From: Pelagibius sp. | GTDB lineage: Bacteria; Pseudomonadota; Alphaproteobacteria; Kiloniellales; Kiloniellaceae | Reading direction: 5' to 3' | Assembly (NCBI RefSeq): GCF_028289705.1 | Contig: NZ_JANQOI010000149.1 | Span: forward strand, 1 to 49,489 | Length of the DNA: 49,489 nucleotides | Shown here: positions 23,026 through 31,819 of the stretch, one piece after another | Position numbering within the stretch: position 1 is the first letter of the stretch | Layout of the letters: every line of letters starts with the position of its first letter | Translations under genes and position numbers: made by a program | Notes under the pieces: model-generated | The model's input: only the letters and a program-made list of their open reading frames with translations | Databases searched by the model: none | Told to the model about the DNA's origin: nothing

Positions 23026-23781
23026 TTAGCGAATTCTGGTGTGATAGTGGAACTGATCGGCCCGGCCCCAGGAGCGACGCCATTCCAGTGCGGTGTCGTC
23101 GAAGCCATGGGACAGCCGCTCTATGACGATCACCGGCGCGCCCGGGGCGATCCCCAAGAGCTCTGCGGTGGTCTGATCGGCGGCCTCCGCGGTCAGTTCC
23201 TCGTCGGCATAGGCGATCACCTGGTCGCAGCAGTCTTCGTAGAGCGGGTACAGCAGGGGGCCGAAGTCCTCGACCGGCAGCTCCAGCAGGGGCCGGAAGA
23301 GGGCCAGCGGCAGCCAGATCTCCTCGACCAGCACCGGGCTGTCGTCAAACAGGCGCAGGCGGCTCATGTGGATCGCAGGCGTGCCCGCCTCAAGCTGCAG
23401 TCCCTCGGCCGCTGCGTCGGGCAGGTGTGCGATCTCGCGGCCCAGGATGCGGCTCTGCGGGCCTGAACCCTCGCGGTTCAGGCCCCTGAAGCGGAAGAAC
23501 CGCAGCAGCGCATGATCGAAACTCGGTTTGCGGACGTAGGTTCCCTTGCCGTGGAAGCGCTCCAGGACGCCCTCCGCGACAAGCTGGGCGACCGCCTGTC
23601 TGGCGGTCCCGGGCGCCAGTCCGTACTGCTCGGACAGCTCGTTTTCCGAAGGAACGCGGTCGCCCGGGCTGCGCGCGCCCTGGGAGATTTCCTGGCGCAG
23701 CACATCGGCCAGGCGCTGATAGCGGGGTAGTCTTTCGTCACCTTTGAGTTGGGGCATTGACCAACTCGCTTTCTTAGTCAT
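23026..23781 (-). CDS. GntR/HutC-type transcriptional regulator with UTRA ligand domain
   Basis: DNA-binding repressor or activator, 251 aa. Residues about 17-85 form the winged helix (RYQRLADVLRQEI, then GLAPGTARQAVAQLVAEGVL and FHGKGTYVRKP). Residues about 100-245 form a UTRA domain that binds a small ligand (LVEEIWLPLALF, PVIVIERLS, and the closing EWRRSWGRADQFHYHTRIR). It is divergent from the amidohydrolase gene and just upstream of dctPQM on its own strand, so it very likely controls both. An ATG 24 bases further in is an alternative start. The ligand is unknown, probably the transported acid or its product. Confidence 0.9.
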   Translation of the reverse strand: MTKKASWSMPQLKGDERLPRYQRLADVLRQEISQGARSPGDRVPSENELSEQYGLAPGTARQAVAQLVAEGVLERFHGKGTYVRKPSFDHALLRFFRFRGLNREGSGPQSRILGREIAHLPDAAAEGLQLEAGTPAIHMSRLRLFDDSPVLVEEIWLPLALFRPLLELPVEDFGPLLYPLYEDCCDQVIAYADEELTAEAADQTTAELLGIAPGAPVIVIERLSHGFDDTALEWRRSWGRADQFHYHTRIR

Positions 23782-23788
23782 AAGGTTT

Positions 23789-23806
23789 AACTATAGTTCT
23801 CTATAG
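23789..23806. promoter_or_regulatory. AT-rich palindromes, candidate GntR operator
   Basis: A perfect 10-base palindrome AACTATAGTT (23789-23798) is followed after two bases by a second CTATAG (23801-23806). It lies in the 49-base gap between the GntR gene and the amidohydrolase, and is AT-rich in an otherwise GC-rich region. Adjacent palindromes near the start of a GntR/HutC regulator commonly are its binding sites; that is inference here. Confidence 0.55.
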
Positions 23807-23830
23807 AAGCAGTTGTGTCAAGGAAGTGGC

Positions 23831-24649
23831 ATGTTTTTATCCGGTGCGAATGCGCTGATGGGTGGGATCGACGGACGATTTGACGGACATGCCCACGTTT
23901 TCAAACGATCGCTGCCCATGTATGTGCACCGCCGTTACACGCCGCACATCGACGCGCCACTGGCGCAGTATCTGGCGCATCTGGCGGAGTCCAACCTGCA
24001 GGGCGGCATCCTTTCCCAGCCCTCTTTTCTGGGCAGCGACAACTCCTTCCTGCTGACGTCCCTGGCCTACGCGCGGCATGTCGAGGACGTTACGCTGCGC
24101 GGCGTGGCGGTGCTCGATCCCGGCGCGACGCAGGAGACTCTCGCCCGCTTGACGGCGGCCGGCATCATCGGCCTCAGACTCAACCTGCTGGGTGACGCAG
24201 CCTTGCAACGCTTCGACCTCGCGCGGATCAAGCCGCTGCTGAAGCGGGTCAGCGATCTGGGTTGGCATGTCGAACTGTACTGTGAAGGCCGGCGTTTGGC
24301 CGACTTCTTGCCGCCGTTGCTCAGGCACTGCGAGCGCGTTGTCGTCGACCACTTCGGCCTGCCGGACCCACAGGACCCGCTTGCCTGCCCCGGGCAGGCC
24401 GCCATCCTGAAGGCGCCACGGGACCGCCTCTTCGTGAAAACCTCCGCCCCCTACCGCGTGTTTCGCGATCTCGATACGAGAGCCGCCGTGGAAAGCTGCG
24501 GGCCGATTTTCCGGCGCCTTCTGGACCGGCTGGGACCCGGGCATCTGCTCTGGGGCAGCGACTGGCCCGGAACCCAGTTCGAGGACCGCTACAGCTTTGC
24601 CACGACGGTCGAGTGGGAACGCGCCTGGCTCGGCTCAACCGTTCACTGA
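23831..24649 (+). CDS. Amidohydrolase family 2 metal-dependent hydrolase (PDC lactonase-like)
   Basis: TIM-barrel hydrolase of the group that includes 2-pyrone-4,6-dicarboxylate lactonase and related lactone-opening enzymes. The N-terminal metal motif is FDGHAHVF; later His/Asp positions lie in VVVDHFGLPDP and, near the C terminus, LLWGSDWPGTQ, where the Asp is the family's catalytic base. About 272 aa, within the usual 270-300. I chose ATG 23831 because AAGGAAG lies just upstream, rather than a TTG at 23813. It diverges from the GntR-TRAP transcript and probably processes the imported compound. The precise lactone or ester is not determined. Confidence 0.85.
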   Translation: MFLSGANALMGGIDGRFDGHAHVFKRSLPMYVHRRYTPHIDAPLAQYLAHLAESNLQGGILSQPSFLGSDNSFLLTSLAYARHVEDVTLRGVAVLDPGATQETLARLTAAGIIGLRLNLLGDAALQRFDLARIKPLLKRVSDLGWHVELYCEGRRLADFLPPLLRHCERVVVDHFGLPDPQDPLACPGQAAILKAPRDRLFVKTSAPYRVFRDLDTRAAVESCGPIFRRLLDRLGPGHLLWGSDWPGTQFEDRYSFATTVEWERAWLGSTVH

Positions 24650-24654
24650 AAACG

Positions 24655-25650
24655 CTACGCCGGGTCTTCGCCGAGCAGGCGATAGCAGGTTGCCCAGTGC
24701 GCCGCGCCCTCGGGCAGCGGCGGCGGGACCGCGCCGCGGCACTTGGCGACAGCGTAGCGGCAGCGCGGGTGAAAGGCACAGCCGCCGGGCAGCGTGACAG
24801 GCGAGGGCGGTTCGCCGGGCAGCAGGGTAAGGTCGTCCAACGAGGCCTCCAGGGTCAGCCTGTTGCCGTTCAACGCCTGGGTATAGGGATGCAGACCCTC
24901 GCTGAAGACCTCCCGGGCGCGGCCGTACTCGACCACCCGGCCCAGATAGAGCACGGCAACGCGGTCGGCGATGCGGTTGACGACCGAAAGGTCGTGACTG
25001 ATGAAGACGACCGCCAGACCCTCGCTCTTCCTCAGGTCCAGGATCAGGTTCAGGATCTGCGCCTGAATGGAAACGTCGAGGGAGGCGACGGACTCGTCGC
25101 AGACGATGAGTTTCGGATTGACGGCCAGGGCCCGGGCGATGTTGAGCCTTTGCCGCTGGCCGCCGGAGAACTGGTGCGGATAGCGCTCGGCAGCCTCGGC
25201 GTCGAGGCCGACCCGCGACAAGAGGGAGACCAGGAACTCCTTGGTGTCCCGGCGCTTGATCAGTCCGTGGGCGAGCGGCGCTTCGGCGAGCTGGCTGCCG
25301 ACGGTGCGGCGCGGATTGAGCGTGGCCGTGGCATCCTGGAAGACCATCTGCACCGCAAGGTTCGCCGGCTCGCCCCGGTCCTGCACCGGCCTGTCCTCAT
25401 AGAGGATCGTCCCCGCATCCGGCGCCTCCAGGCCGGTCATCAGGCGGCCGATGGTCGACTTGCCGCAGCCGGACTCGCCGACGAGGCCGAGGATCTCTCC
25501 GGGGTAGACCGACAGGTCGACGCCGTTGACCGCGCGCACCCTGTCCGGCGGCGCTTTCAGCTTGGTGGCCATCAGGGCGCGGTCGATCAGGTCGGGCTTT
25601 TGCTGGTAATGCCGGACCACGCCGCGCAGCGTGAGCAGGGGCCTATCCAT
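24655..25650 (-). CDS. Peptide/nickel-type ABC transporter ATPase, DppF/OppF family
   Basis: Second ATPase of an oligopeptide-type importer, 331 aa. Walker [10 protein letters not shown] is near residue 60, signature FSGGQRQRL near 165, Walker [14 protein letters not shown] near 185, and the switch region VVFISHDLS. The C terminus has the oligopeptide-ABC cysteine motif ([14 protein letters not shown], then CY), which binds an iron-sulfur cluster in some relatives. I chose ATG 25650; the longer reading back to 25740 overlaps the other ATPase out of frame. It overlaps the upstream ATPase by 8 bp and is last in the operon, ending 5 bases from the convergent amidohydrolase. Confidence 0.92.
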   Translation of the reverse strand: MDRPLLTLRGVVRHYQQKPDLIDRALMATKLKAPPDRVRAVNGVDLSVYPGEILGLVGESGCGKSTIGRLMTGLEAPDAGTILYEDRPVQDRGEPANLAVQMVFQDATATLNPRRTVGSQLAEAPLAHGLIKRRDTKEFLVSLLSRVGLDAEAAERYPHQFSGGQRQRLNIARALAVNPKLIVCDESVASLDVSIQAQILNLILDLRKSEGLAVVFISHDLSVVNRIADRVAVLYLGRVVEYGRAREVFSEGLHPYTQALNGNRLTLEASLDDLTLLPGEPPSPVTLPGGCAFHPRCRYAVAKCRGAVPPPLPEGAAHWATCYRLLGEDPA

Positions 25651-26626
25651 CAGATGACCCGCTGCCCCGGGGATGCCAGCAGGTATAGCTGTGCGCTCCC
25701 GCGCTCTCGCCCGGAAGCGACAGGCAGGCCTCGCTGGCATGCGCGCAGCGCGGACGAAAGACGCAGCCCTCGGGCCGCTGCGCGATGGAGGGTGCGCTGC
25801 CGGCGATCTGCCAGAGCTTGCCGTTTTCCAGGGGCTCGTTCTCCGGCGAGCTCTTCAGCAGCCCATAGGTATAGGGGTGGCGGGGGTTCGTCAGCACTTC
25901 CCGGGTCGGCCCCTGTTCGACGATGCGCCCGGCGTACATCACCGCCACCCGGTCCGCCAGGCCGGCGATCACCGAAAGATCGTGAGTGATCCAGATCAGG
26001 GCCGCCCCCTTGGAGCGCACCAGGCGCCGCACTTCGATGAGGATCTGGGCCTGGACCGTGACATCCAGCGCAGTCGTCGGCTCGTCGGCGACGATCAGGT
26101 CCGGCTCGTGCAGCAGCGCGATGGCGATGGCGACGCGCTGACGCATACCGCCGGAGTACTCGTGGGGATAGGACGACAGGCGGCTTTGCGCCTGGCCGAT
26201 CCCCACCATCTCCAGGGCTTCGGTGGCGAGCTGTCGGGCATGGTCCCTGGTCGTCTTGCGGTGCGCCAGAATGGCCTCGGTGATCTGGGTGCCGATGGTG
26301 AGGGTCGGGTTCAGGGTCATCATCGGGTCTTGCATGATCATGGCCAGGCGGCTGCCCCGCAGGGCGCGCAGGCGGCTTGGCGGCATCTTCGTCAGATCCT
26401 CGCCCTTGAAGAGGATTTCCCCGGCGGACACGACGCCCGGATCGTCCAGCGCGCCCATGATGGAAAAGCCGGTCAAGGTCTTGCCGGAACCCGATTCACC
26501 CACAAGCCCCAGGACCTCGCCGCGATTGACGTGGAAGGTCAGATCCTCGACGGCATGGAGCGCGCCGGCGGCATAGTCGAAGGTGATTGTGACGTCGTTG
26601 AGCTGCAGCAGCGGGGCTTCGGTCAT
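25643..26626 (-). CDS. Peptide/nickel-type ABC transporter ATPase, DppD/OppD family
   Basis: First ATPase of the importer, 327 aa. Walker A GESGSGKT at residues 43-50, signature YSGGMRQRV near 160, Walker B LIVADEPTTALDV near 180, and ALIWITHDLS. A C-terminal CVFRPRCAHASEAC motif followed by a later Cys matches the family. I set the start at 26626 because it forms an ATGA overlap with the upstream permease; the same frame stays open back to 27013 but that part is antisense-frame noise inside the permease gene. Confidence 0.92.
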   Translation of the reverse strand: MTEAPLLQLNDVTITFDYAAGALHAVEDLTFHVNRGEVLGLVGESGSGKTLTGFSIMGALDDPGVVSAGEILFKGEDLTKMPPSRLRALRGSRLAMIMQDPMMTLNPTLTIGTQITEAILAHRKTTRDHARQLATEALEMVGIGQAQSRLSSYPHEYSGGMRQRVAIAIALLHEPDLIVADEPTTALDVTVQAQILIEVRRLVRSKGAALIWITHDLSVIAGLADRVAVMYAGRIVEQGPTREVLTNPRHPYTYGLLKSSPENEPLENGKLWQIAGSAPSIAQRPEGCVFRPRCAHASEACLSLPGESAGAHSYTCWHPRGSGSSDG

Positions 26627-27516
26627 TTCCTCAGCCTCGGATTCGACAGTTCGCGCAGACGGTCCGCCAGGAGGTTGATGGAGACGACGACGAAGAGCAG
26701 CGCGATCCCCGGGTAGAAGCTGATCCAGGTCTTGCCGGAGAGCAGGTAGTCGAAGCCGTTGGCGATGAGAAGCCCCAGGGAAGGCTCGGTCACCGGCAGG
26801 CCGAGCCCCAGGAACGACAGGGTGGCTTCCAGGGTGATGGCCGAGGCCAACTGCACGCCGGCGATCACCAGCAGCGGCGGGCAGACGTTGGGCAGCAGGT
26901 GCCAGAACAGCACCCGCCAGTGGGGCAACCGCAACAGACGGCAGGCCTGGATGTACTCCTTGGAGCGTTCGACCACCGCGGCGCCCCGGACGGTGCGGGC
27001 ATAGAAGGCCCATTGGACCATGGCCAGGGCGAGGATCGTCTTGTCCAGCCCGCGCCCGAAGATCGCCAGCAGCACCAAGGCGATGAGGATCGTCGGAAAG
27101 CTCATCTGGATTTCCGCGATGCGCATGATCAGCGAGTCGACCGTGCCGCGGAAGTAGGCCGCGATCAGGCCCAGGGTCGTGCCGACCACGAAGGCCAGGG
27201 CGCCCGCCGAGAGGGCGACGGTGAAGCTGGCGCGCAGCCCGTAGATGACGGCGCTCACCATGTCCCGCCCCTGGGCGTCGGTTCCCAGGAGGTAGAACGC
27301 GCCGTCGCCGCCGCTGGAGAGTGGTGGCAGTTCCCCGTCGAAAAAACTGACCTGGGCGAGGTCGTAGGGGTCCTGCGGCGATACGACCGGTGCGAAGGCC
27401 GCAAGCAGCATCAACGCCAGGGTCGACGCGAGGCCGAAGACCGCCAGCTTGCTTTGGGAGAACTCGCCCCAGAACTGGACCAGCGGCCCGGCCTGGCGTG
27501 CCTCGGCGGCGCTCAT
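26623..27516 (-). CDS. Peptide/nickel-type ABC transporter permease, DppC/OppC family
   Basis: Inner-membrane permease, 297 aa. The N-terminal segment (SKLAVFGLASTLALMLLAAFAP) followed by SPQDPYDLAQ and LGTDAQGRDMVSAVIYG is diagnostic of DppC. The EAA loop that contacts the ATPases lies around AAVVERSKEYIQACRLLRLP and further helices follow. It overlaps both its neighbours by 4 bp. Confidence 0.93.
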   Translation of the reverse strand: MSAAEARQAGPLVQFWGEFSQSKLAVFGLASTLALMLLAAFAPVVSPQDPYDLAQVSFFDGELPPLSSGGDGAFYLLGTDAQGRDMVSAVIYGLRASFTVALSAGALAFVVGTTLGLIAAYFRGTVDSLIMRIAEIQMSFPTILIALVLLAIFGRGLDKTILALAMVQWAFYARTVRGAAVVERSKEYIQACRLLRLPHWRVLFWHLLPNVCPPLLVIAGVQLASAITLEATLSFLGLGLPVTEPSLGLLIANGFDYLLSGKTWISFYPGIALLFVVVSINLLADRLRELSNPRLRK

Positions 27517-28484
27517 CGGATGGTCCCGCGCGCCCGGGGGTCGAGCAGGGTATAGATCAGGTCGACGATCAGGTTGATGACCACGAAGAACAGAACGATC
27601 AGTGTCAGATAGGTGATGATGACGGGGCGGTCGAGGCGGTTGATGGAGTCGATGAGCAGCTTGCCCACGCCCGGATAGGCGAAGACGGTCTCGGTGACGA
27701 TGGAGCCGGCGAGAAGGCTGCCGATCTCCAGGCCGAGAACCGTCACCACCGGGATCAGCACGTTCTTGAAGGCGTGGAGCATGACCACCCGGAACTCATG
27801 CAGGCCTTTCAGGCGGGCGAATTTCACGTACTCCATCAAGAGGATTTCCCGCATGCCCGAGGCGACCAGGCGAATGATCAGCGAGACGGTGGTCAGGGAG
27901 AGCATCAACGCCGGCATCAGCAGGTGCTTCCACCCGTCGGCGGAGAGGATCGCCCAATGCATGCCCAGCAACTCCACCGTATCGCCCCGTCCGATGGAAG
28001 GAAGCCAGCCCAGGCTGACCGAGAACACCATGATCAGCATCATGCCGAACCAGAAGGTCGGCAGACTGAACCCGATGATGGAGCCGGCCATGATGGACTG
28101 CGCCGCGGCGCTTTCGGGTTTCAGGCCGGCGGCGATGCCGAGCGGGATGCCGAGAAGGACCGAGATGAGGAAGGCCGCGAGCGTGAGTTCGATGGTCGCG
28201 GGCAGGCGCTCGGCAATGACGTCGACAACGGGCCTGCGCGATACGAAGGAGTTTCCGAAATCGCCGACGGCCATCCGCCCGAGGTAGTTGAGGTATTGCA
28301 CGTGGATCGGATCGTCGAGGCCGAGGCGCTGGCGCGCCTCTTCGATCTCCAGCTCCGTCGCGTTCTCGTGGGCCAGCAGGGCGATGGGGTCGCCGATCTT
28401 GAAGACCCCGACAAAGCTGACAACGGTGAGGACAAGAACGACGCCGACCGCCTGCACCAACCGCCGAAAGACAACTTCAAGCAT
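27513..28484 (-). CDS. Peptide/nickel-type ABC transporter permease, DppB/OppB family
   Basis: Inner-membrane permease, 323 aa. It shows the DppB pattern: an N-terminal helix (RRLVQAVGVVLVLTVVSFV), a periplasmic loop with RQRLGLDDPIHVQYLNYL, the GDFGNSF motif, and the coupling loop around MEYVKFARLKGLHEFRV. It is separated from the binding-protein gene by a 57-base gap containing a strong hairpin. Confidence 0.93.
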   Translation of the reverse strand: MLEVVFRRLVQAVGVVLVLTVVSFVGVFKIGDPIALLAHENATELEIEEARQRLGLDDPIHVQYLNYLGRMAVGDFGNSFVSRRPVVDVIAERLPATIELTLAAFLISVLLGIPLGIAAGLKPESAAAQSIMAGSIIGFSLPTFWFGMMLIMVFSVSLGWLPSIGRGDTVELLGMHWAILSADGWKHLLMPALMLSLTTVSLIIRLVASGMREILLMEYVKFARLKGLHEFRVVMLHAFKNVLIPVVTVLGLEIGSLLAGSIVTETVFAYPGVGKLLIDSINRLDRPVIITYLTLIVLFFVVINLIVDLIYTLLDPRARGTIR

Positions 28485-28501
28485 CCGCTACCTCGCAGAA
28501 A

Positions 28502-28535
28502 GGGGCCAACCCGGCGGCCGGTTCGGGTTGGCCCC
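28502..28535 (-). terminator. Strong hairpin between binding-protein and permease genes
   Basis: Perfect 12-bp inverted repeat (28502-28513 and 28524-28535) with a 10-base loop, just after the binding-protein stop. Such stems after the first gene of an importer operon commonly stabilise the binding-protein message or reduce read-through, giving more receptor than permease. No T-run follows. Confidence 0.72.
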
Positions 28536-28541
28536 CGGCGC

Positions 28542-30107
28542 CTAATTGGCGGGCTTGGCTCTCATCGCCAAGGTCATCAGGTCGACGGCTGGGGTATAGA
28601 CGGTGCCATTCGACGTGCCCCAGGACGCCTTCTGAGCGTAGAGCGGAATGATGCCATAGTCGCCGATGGTAATGGACATGGCATCGTGCAGCAGCTTCTC
28701 CCGCTTGTCGGTATCCAGGGTCGTTTGCGCTTCCGCGATCATCCGGTCGACATCGGGGTTGGAATAGCGCCCACGGTTGGACGGGCCCTTGCCGTTCGGC
28801 TTGTCCCGGGTCACGGCGATCCCGTTCAGGGTATAGCCGGCATCGCTGGCGGTGCCCCAGCTATGCAGCATGTAGGCATACTCGAAAGCGTTGGTCTTCG
28901 GGATGTAGACCGAGTGGGGCATGGTCTCCAGCGAGGTCTTGACCCCGATCCGGGTCCAGGACTGCGCCAGGACCTGTGCCACCTGCGGCGCATAGGCGAT
29001 GCGGTCCGTCGAGGCGTGGAAGGTGATCTCGAAGCCGTCGGGATAGCCCGCTTCCGCGATCAGCTTCTTCGCGCCCTCCGGGTCGTAGGTCTCCACCGGG
29101 ATGTCGGTGTTGTATCCGAAGAAGCCGGGCGGCACGAGGTTCGACGACAGCACGCCGTCGCCGCCAAGCGCCCGTTCGATCAGCGCCTCACGCGGGATCG
29201 CCATGGAAAGCGCCTGGCGCACGCGCTTGTCCATCATCGGGTTCTTGGCGAGGGGATTGCCGTCGCCGTCGCGGGCATAGTTCTCCTGCACCGCATCGCG
29301 CTGGACATCCAGCGAGACGAAGACGACGCGGTTCGTCGGGCCCGAGTGGACACTCGTCGACGCGTTGTCGTTGAGGCGCGGCACGTCGTTGGAGGGCACG
29401 CGTTCGATCAGGTCGAGCTCGCCCGAAAGCAAGGCGGCGGTGCGTGCCGGGCCGCTTTCGACGATCCGGATCTCGACGGTCTCCCAAGGCTCCGCGCCGC
29501 CCCAGTAGGACTCGTTGCGCGCCAGCTTGTAGGACTCCGACGCGCGGCTGGAGACGAAGCGGTAGGGGCCCGTTCCGACCATGGCCTTGCCGGTGGTGTA
29601 GTCGGCCGTCGCCGCGCCCTTGCCGACCTCGTCGCTGACGATGGTGAACTCGGCCAGCTTGTTCGGCAGCACCGGCGAAGGCTTGTCGGTGACGAACCTC
29701 AGGGTGTGGCTGTCGACGACTTCGATCTCCTTGATCGGCTGCACCGAAGAGGCATAGGACGAGGGACTGTCGGGCACGTTCGGCAAGCGCTCGATGGTGA
29801 AGACCACATCGGCGGCATCGAAAGGCGAGCCGTCGTGGAATGTGACGCCCTCGCGCAGTTTGATCTCCCACACCGTGTCGGAGATCGCCTTCCACGAGGT
29901 GGCCAGGCCGGGCTGCAATCCGTTCTGGTTGATGATCAGGGGGTCGAAAACGTGCCGGATCAGGGCAGAGTTCGTTCCGGAGTTGTGGAAATGCGGATCG
30001 ATGGATGTCGGCGCCTGGGCGAAGGCCATCTTTAGGTCCGCCGCGGATGCCGGTCCGCTGAGCGCCGCCGCGGCCGCGACGCCTGCAGTGATCAGGAAAC
30101 GCCTCAT
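28542..30107 (-). CDS. ABC transporter substrate-binding protein, family 5 (peptide/nickel type)
   Basis: Periplasmic receptor, 521 aa, with a Sec signal (MRRFLITAGVAAAAALSGPASA). Family 5 features include TSIDPHFHNSGTNSAL near the N terminus, a long HDGSPFDAADVVFTIER segment, and LSMAIPREALIERALGG. GAGGAGGG lies 6 bases before the ATG. It heads the importer operon. The ligand could be a peptide or another amide- or amine-bearing compound; the sequence does not decide. Confidence 0.93.
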   Translation of the reverse strand: MRRFLITAGVAAAAALSGPASAADLKMAFAQAPTSIDPHFHNSGTNSALIRHVFDPLIINQNGLQPGLATSWKAISDTVWEIKLREGVTFHDGSPFDAADVVFTIERLPNVPDSPSSYASSVQPIKEIEVVDSHTLRFVTDKPSPVLPNKLAEFTIVSDEVGKGAATADYTTGKAMVGTGPYRFVSSRASESYKLARNESYWGGAEPWETVEIRIVESGPARTAALLSGELDLIERVPSNDVPRLNDNASTSVHSGPTNRVVFVSLDVQRDAVQENYARDGDGNPLAKNPMMDKRVRQALSMAIPREALIERALGGDGVLSSNLVPPGFFGYNTDIPVETYDPEGAKKLIAEAGYPDGFEITFHASTDRIAYAPQVAQVLAQSWTRIGVKTSLETMPHSVYIPKTNAFEYAYMLHSWGTASDAGYTLNGIAVTRDKPNGKGPSNRGRYSNPDVDRMIAEAQTTLDTDKREKLLHDAMSITIGDYGIIPLYAQKASWGTSNGTVYTPAVDLMTLAMRAKPAN

Positions 30108-30202
30108 CTTACCCTCCTCTGTTTTTCTTCGCTTCTCTCAGGTTCTGACTCGAAATGAATGGCTTGATTGCAATGGCTTGCGAACGTCGCCCCTAGACCA
30201 CA

Positions 30203-30290
30203 CCGTCACCCTCGGGCTTGTCCCGAGGGTCCATGGAAAGACCGAGATCCGGACTTCGATGGATTGCCGGAACAAGTCCGGCAATGACGG
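30203..30290. repeat. Palindromic intergenic repeat with two internal hairpins
   Basis: An 88-base element bounded by CCGTCA and its complement TGACGG. Inside are two perfect 9-bp stem-loops: arms 30208-30216/30222-30230 with loop CTTGT, and arms 30263-30271/30277-30285 with loop ACAAG. The two loops are themselves complementary. The look (…CGGGCTTGTCCCG… and a mirrored AACAAGTCCGG) is that of a short palindromic repeat found in many copies between genes of alphaproteobacteria. It lies between the peptide importer and the MmgE/PrpD gene and could also act as a bidirectional terminator. Family-wide occurrence in this genome cannot be tested here. Confidence 0.8.
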
Positions 30291-30332
30291 TTCGGGAGGC
30301 ACGAGGGCAGAGAGCCTTTGGCGGACAAGATT

Positions 30333-31721
30333 TCATTTTTGATCGGGCTCTTGGGTTCTTTGCAGAAAGCTTCTGAAGTCCCGGACGTCCGGGACCTGGT
30401 CGAGGGCGAAGACCTTTTCGATCATCGCCCGGCAAGGATCCGCTCCGAGCACGGGGGCCATCAGGTCTTCCGCCTTGGCGGCGACCTCCGGCCTGTCGAG
30501 CGGATCCTCGTAAACCCCTTTGACGGCGTAGGTTCGGTGTGACAGCCGGCGCCCATCCAGCAGATGCACCTCGACGATGGCCTGGCGGATGGGTTTGGCC
30601 TTGCGCAGGATCTCGCTGGGCACCAGGGAGACCTTCTCCTTCATCGCCAGCACGGCTGGATCGCGCATACGCGCGGGATCGTGGCTGTCCTTGAAAGTGA
30701 AGCGGCCGTCGACCAGCATCAGCGCGACGCAGAAGGGACAGCTGATGTCCGACATGCCGCGGTCGACGACCACGTCGATGACGCCGGGCGGCATGTGGAC
30801 CCGCACCTCTTCGACCTGATCGCCGGTCACGCCCTCGTTCTTCATCAGCCATTCCAGGGAATCGAGCACCGCCTGGATCGGCGAGCCCACGCACCATTTC
30901 TTGATGTTGGTCAGGGTGATTTCGAAACGGGTCCCGAGGCCGTCGATCAGCACGTCCCGGTCGGGCTGGCTGGAAAAGGCGTCCATGAAGTTCCCGCGCC
31001 CGTTCAGCACGTCGTCCAGGCCGGTGAAACCGGCGGCCACCATGGTGGCGGCGGAGACGCCGTTGCGCGCCGGCATGCCGCCGAAGTGGAAGGCCTTTTC
31101 GATGTGGTCCGCATCGCGCATCCAGGTGGCGATGCCGGAGGTCTGCTGGGCGACGTTGGAGAAGAGATAGGGCAGGCGGTCTCGTGGAATGTCCAGCAAG
31201 AGGCCCGCGGCGGCCGCCGCCCCCCAGGCGCCGCCGATGGAGTAGGGCCCGTGGCCGCGGTCGTAGATCTCCCGCGGGCCGAGGGCGAGGTTCACCCGGG
31301 CATAGAGGTCGTAGCCCAGCACCACGGCGCGCAGGAAGTCGGCCCCCGAGGCCCCGACCTGCTCGGCTGCCGCCAGGGCCGCCGGCACCACCACGCAGCC
31401 GGGATGGCCGATGGCTGCGGGGTGGCTGTCGTCGGTCTCGTCGGCGTGGGCGATCATGCCGTTGGCCAGAGCGGCGTTGACGGTCGAGGTCAGAAAATCC
31501 GTTCCCGCGATGCTGGCGGTGGGGACCCCGCCCTGCGCGCGGCAATAGGCGATGGCGATCCGGCCCACCGGCAGGTCAACGCCGGTCACCATGGCCGCGA
31601 AAGTGTCGAGGACGTGGTGCTTCGCCTTTTCCGCAACCGCCTCCGGCAGGTCTGCCTGCCGGGCGTGGGCGACATAGTCGCAGAGACTGGTGATGTGATG
31701 AGAGGTGCTTGCCTTCAGCAA
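30333..31721 (-). CDS. MmgE/PrpD family protein
   Basis: Member of the MmgE/PrpD family, whose best-known members are 2-methylcitrate dehydratase and cis-aconitate decarboxylase; many members have other, unknown substrates. 462 aa. Family landmarks are visible: KHHVLDTFAAMVTG, ANGMIAHADETDDSH (the His/Asp-rich active-site stretch), HPGCVVVPAALAAAEQ, and HFGGMPARNGVSAATM. The reading begins at TTG 31721; no in-frame ATG comes before about residue 44, and GGGAA lies upstream. It diverges from a LysR gene that may control it. No other methylcitrate-cycle genes are nearby, so PrpD proper is not supported. Confidence 0.85.
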   Translation of the reverse strand: MLKASTSHHITSLCDYVAHARQADLPEAVAEKAKHHVLDTFAAMVTGVDLPVGRIAIAYCRAQGGVPTASIAGTDFLTSTVNAALANGMIAHADETDDSHPAAIGHPGCVVVPAALAAAEQVGASGADFLRAVVLGYDLYARVNLALGPREIYDRGHGPYSIGGAWGAAAAAGLLLDIPRDRLPYLFSNVAQQTSGIATWMRDADHIEKAFHFGGMPARNGVSAATMVAAGFTGLDDVLNGRGNFMDAFSSQPDRDVLIDGLGTRFEITLTNIKKWCVGSPIQAVLDSLEWLMKNEGVTGDQVEEVRVHMPPGVIDVVVDRGMSDISCPFCVALMLVDGRFTFKDSHDPARMRDPAVLAMKEKVSLVPSEILRKAKPIRQAIVEVHLLDGRRLSHRTYAVKGVYEDPLDRPEVAAKAEDLMAPVLGADPCRAMIEKVFALDQVPDVRDFRSFLQRTQEPDQK

Positions 31722-31819
31722 ATCCGATGCTTCCCGCTGCTGTCTGCCTGCCTGTTCGTCTGGCCTTCGGTTGACAACAGCCTAGCGGCACGCAGAATGG
31801 CCGGGCCAATTCAATCGAG

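Noticed and set aside
25643-27013. 456-codon reading for the DppD-like ATPase
   Set aside because: The first 129 residues are out-of-frame permease sequence; the true start at 26626 overlaps the permease stop.
27390-30035. 881-codon plus-strand frame opposite the peptide importer
   Set aside because: Antisense shadow of the dppA/dppB/dppC-type genes, which are strongly supported.
30152-30170. TTGAT near 30160 as an FNR site before the peptide importer
   Set aside because: The second half-site does not match (ATGGC instead of ATCAA).
30203-30290. Fragment of a CRISPR array or small RNA gene
   Set aside because: No repeated unit spacing; the symmetry is that of a single palindromic repeat, and no promoter is apparent.
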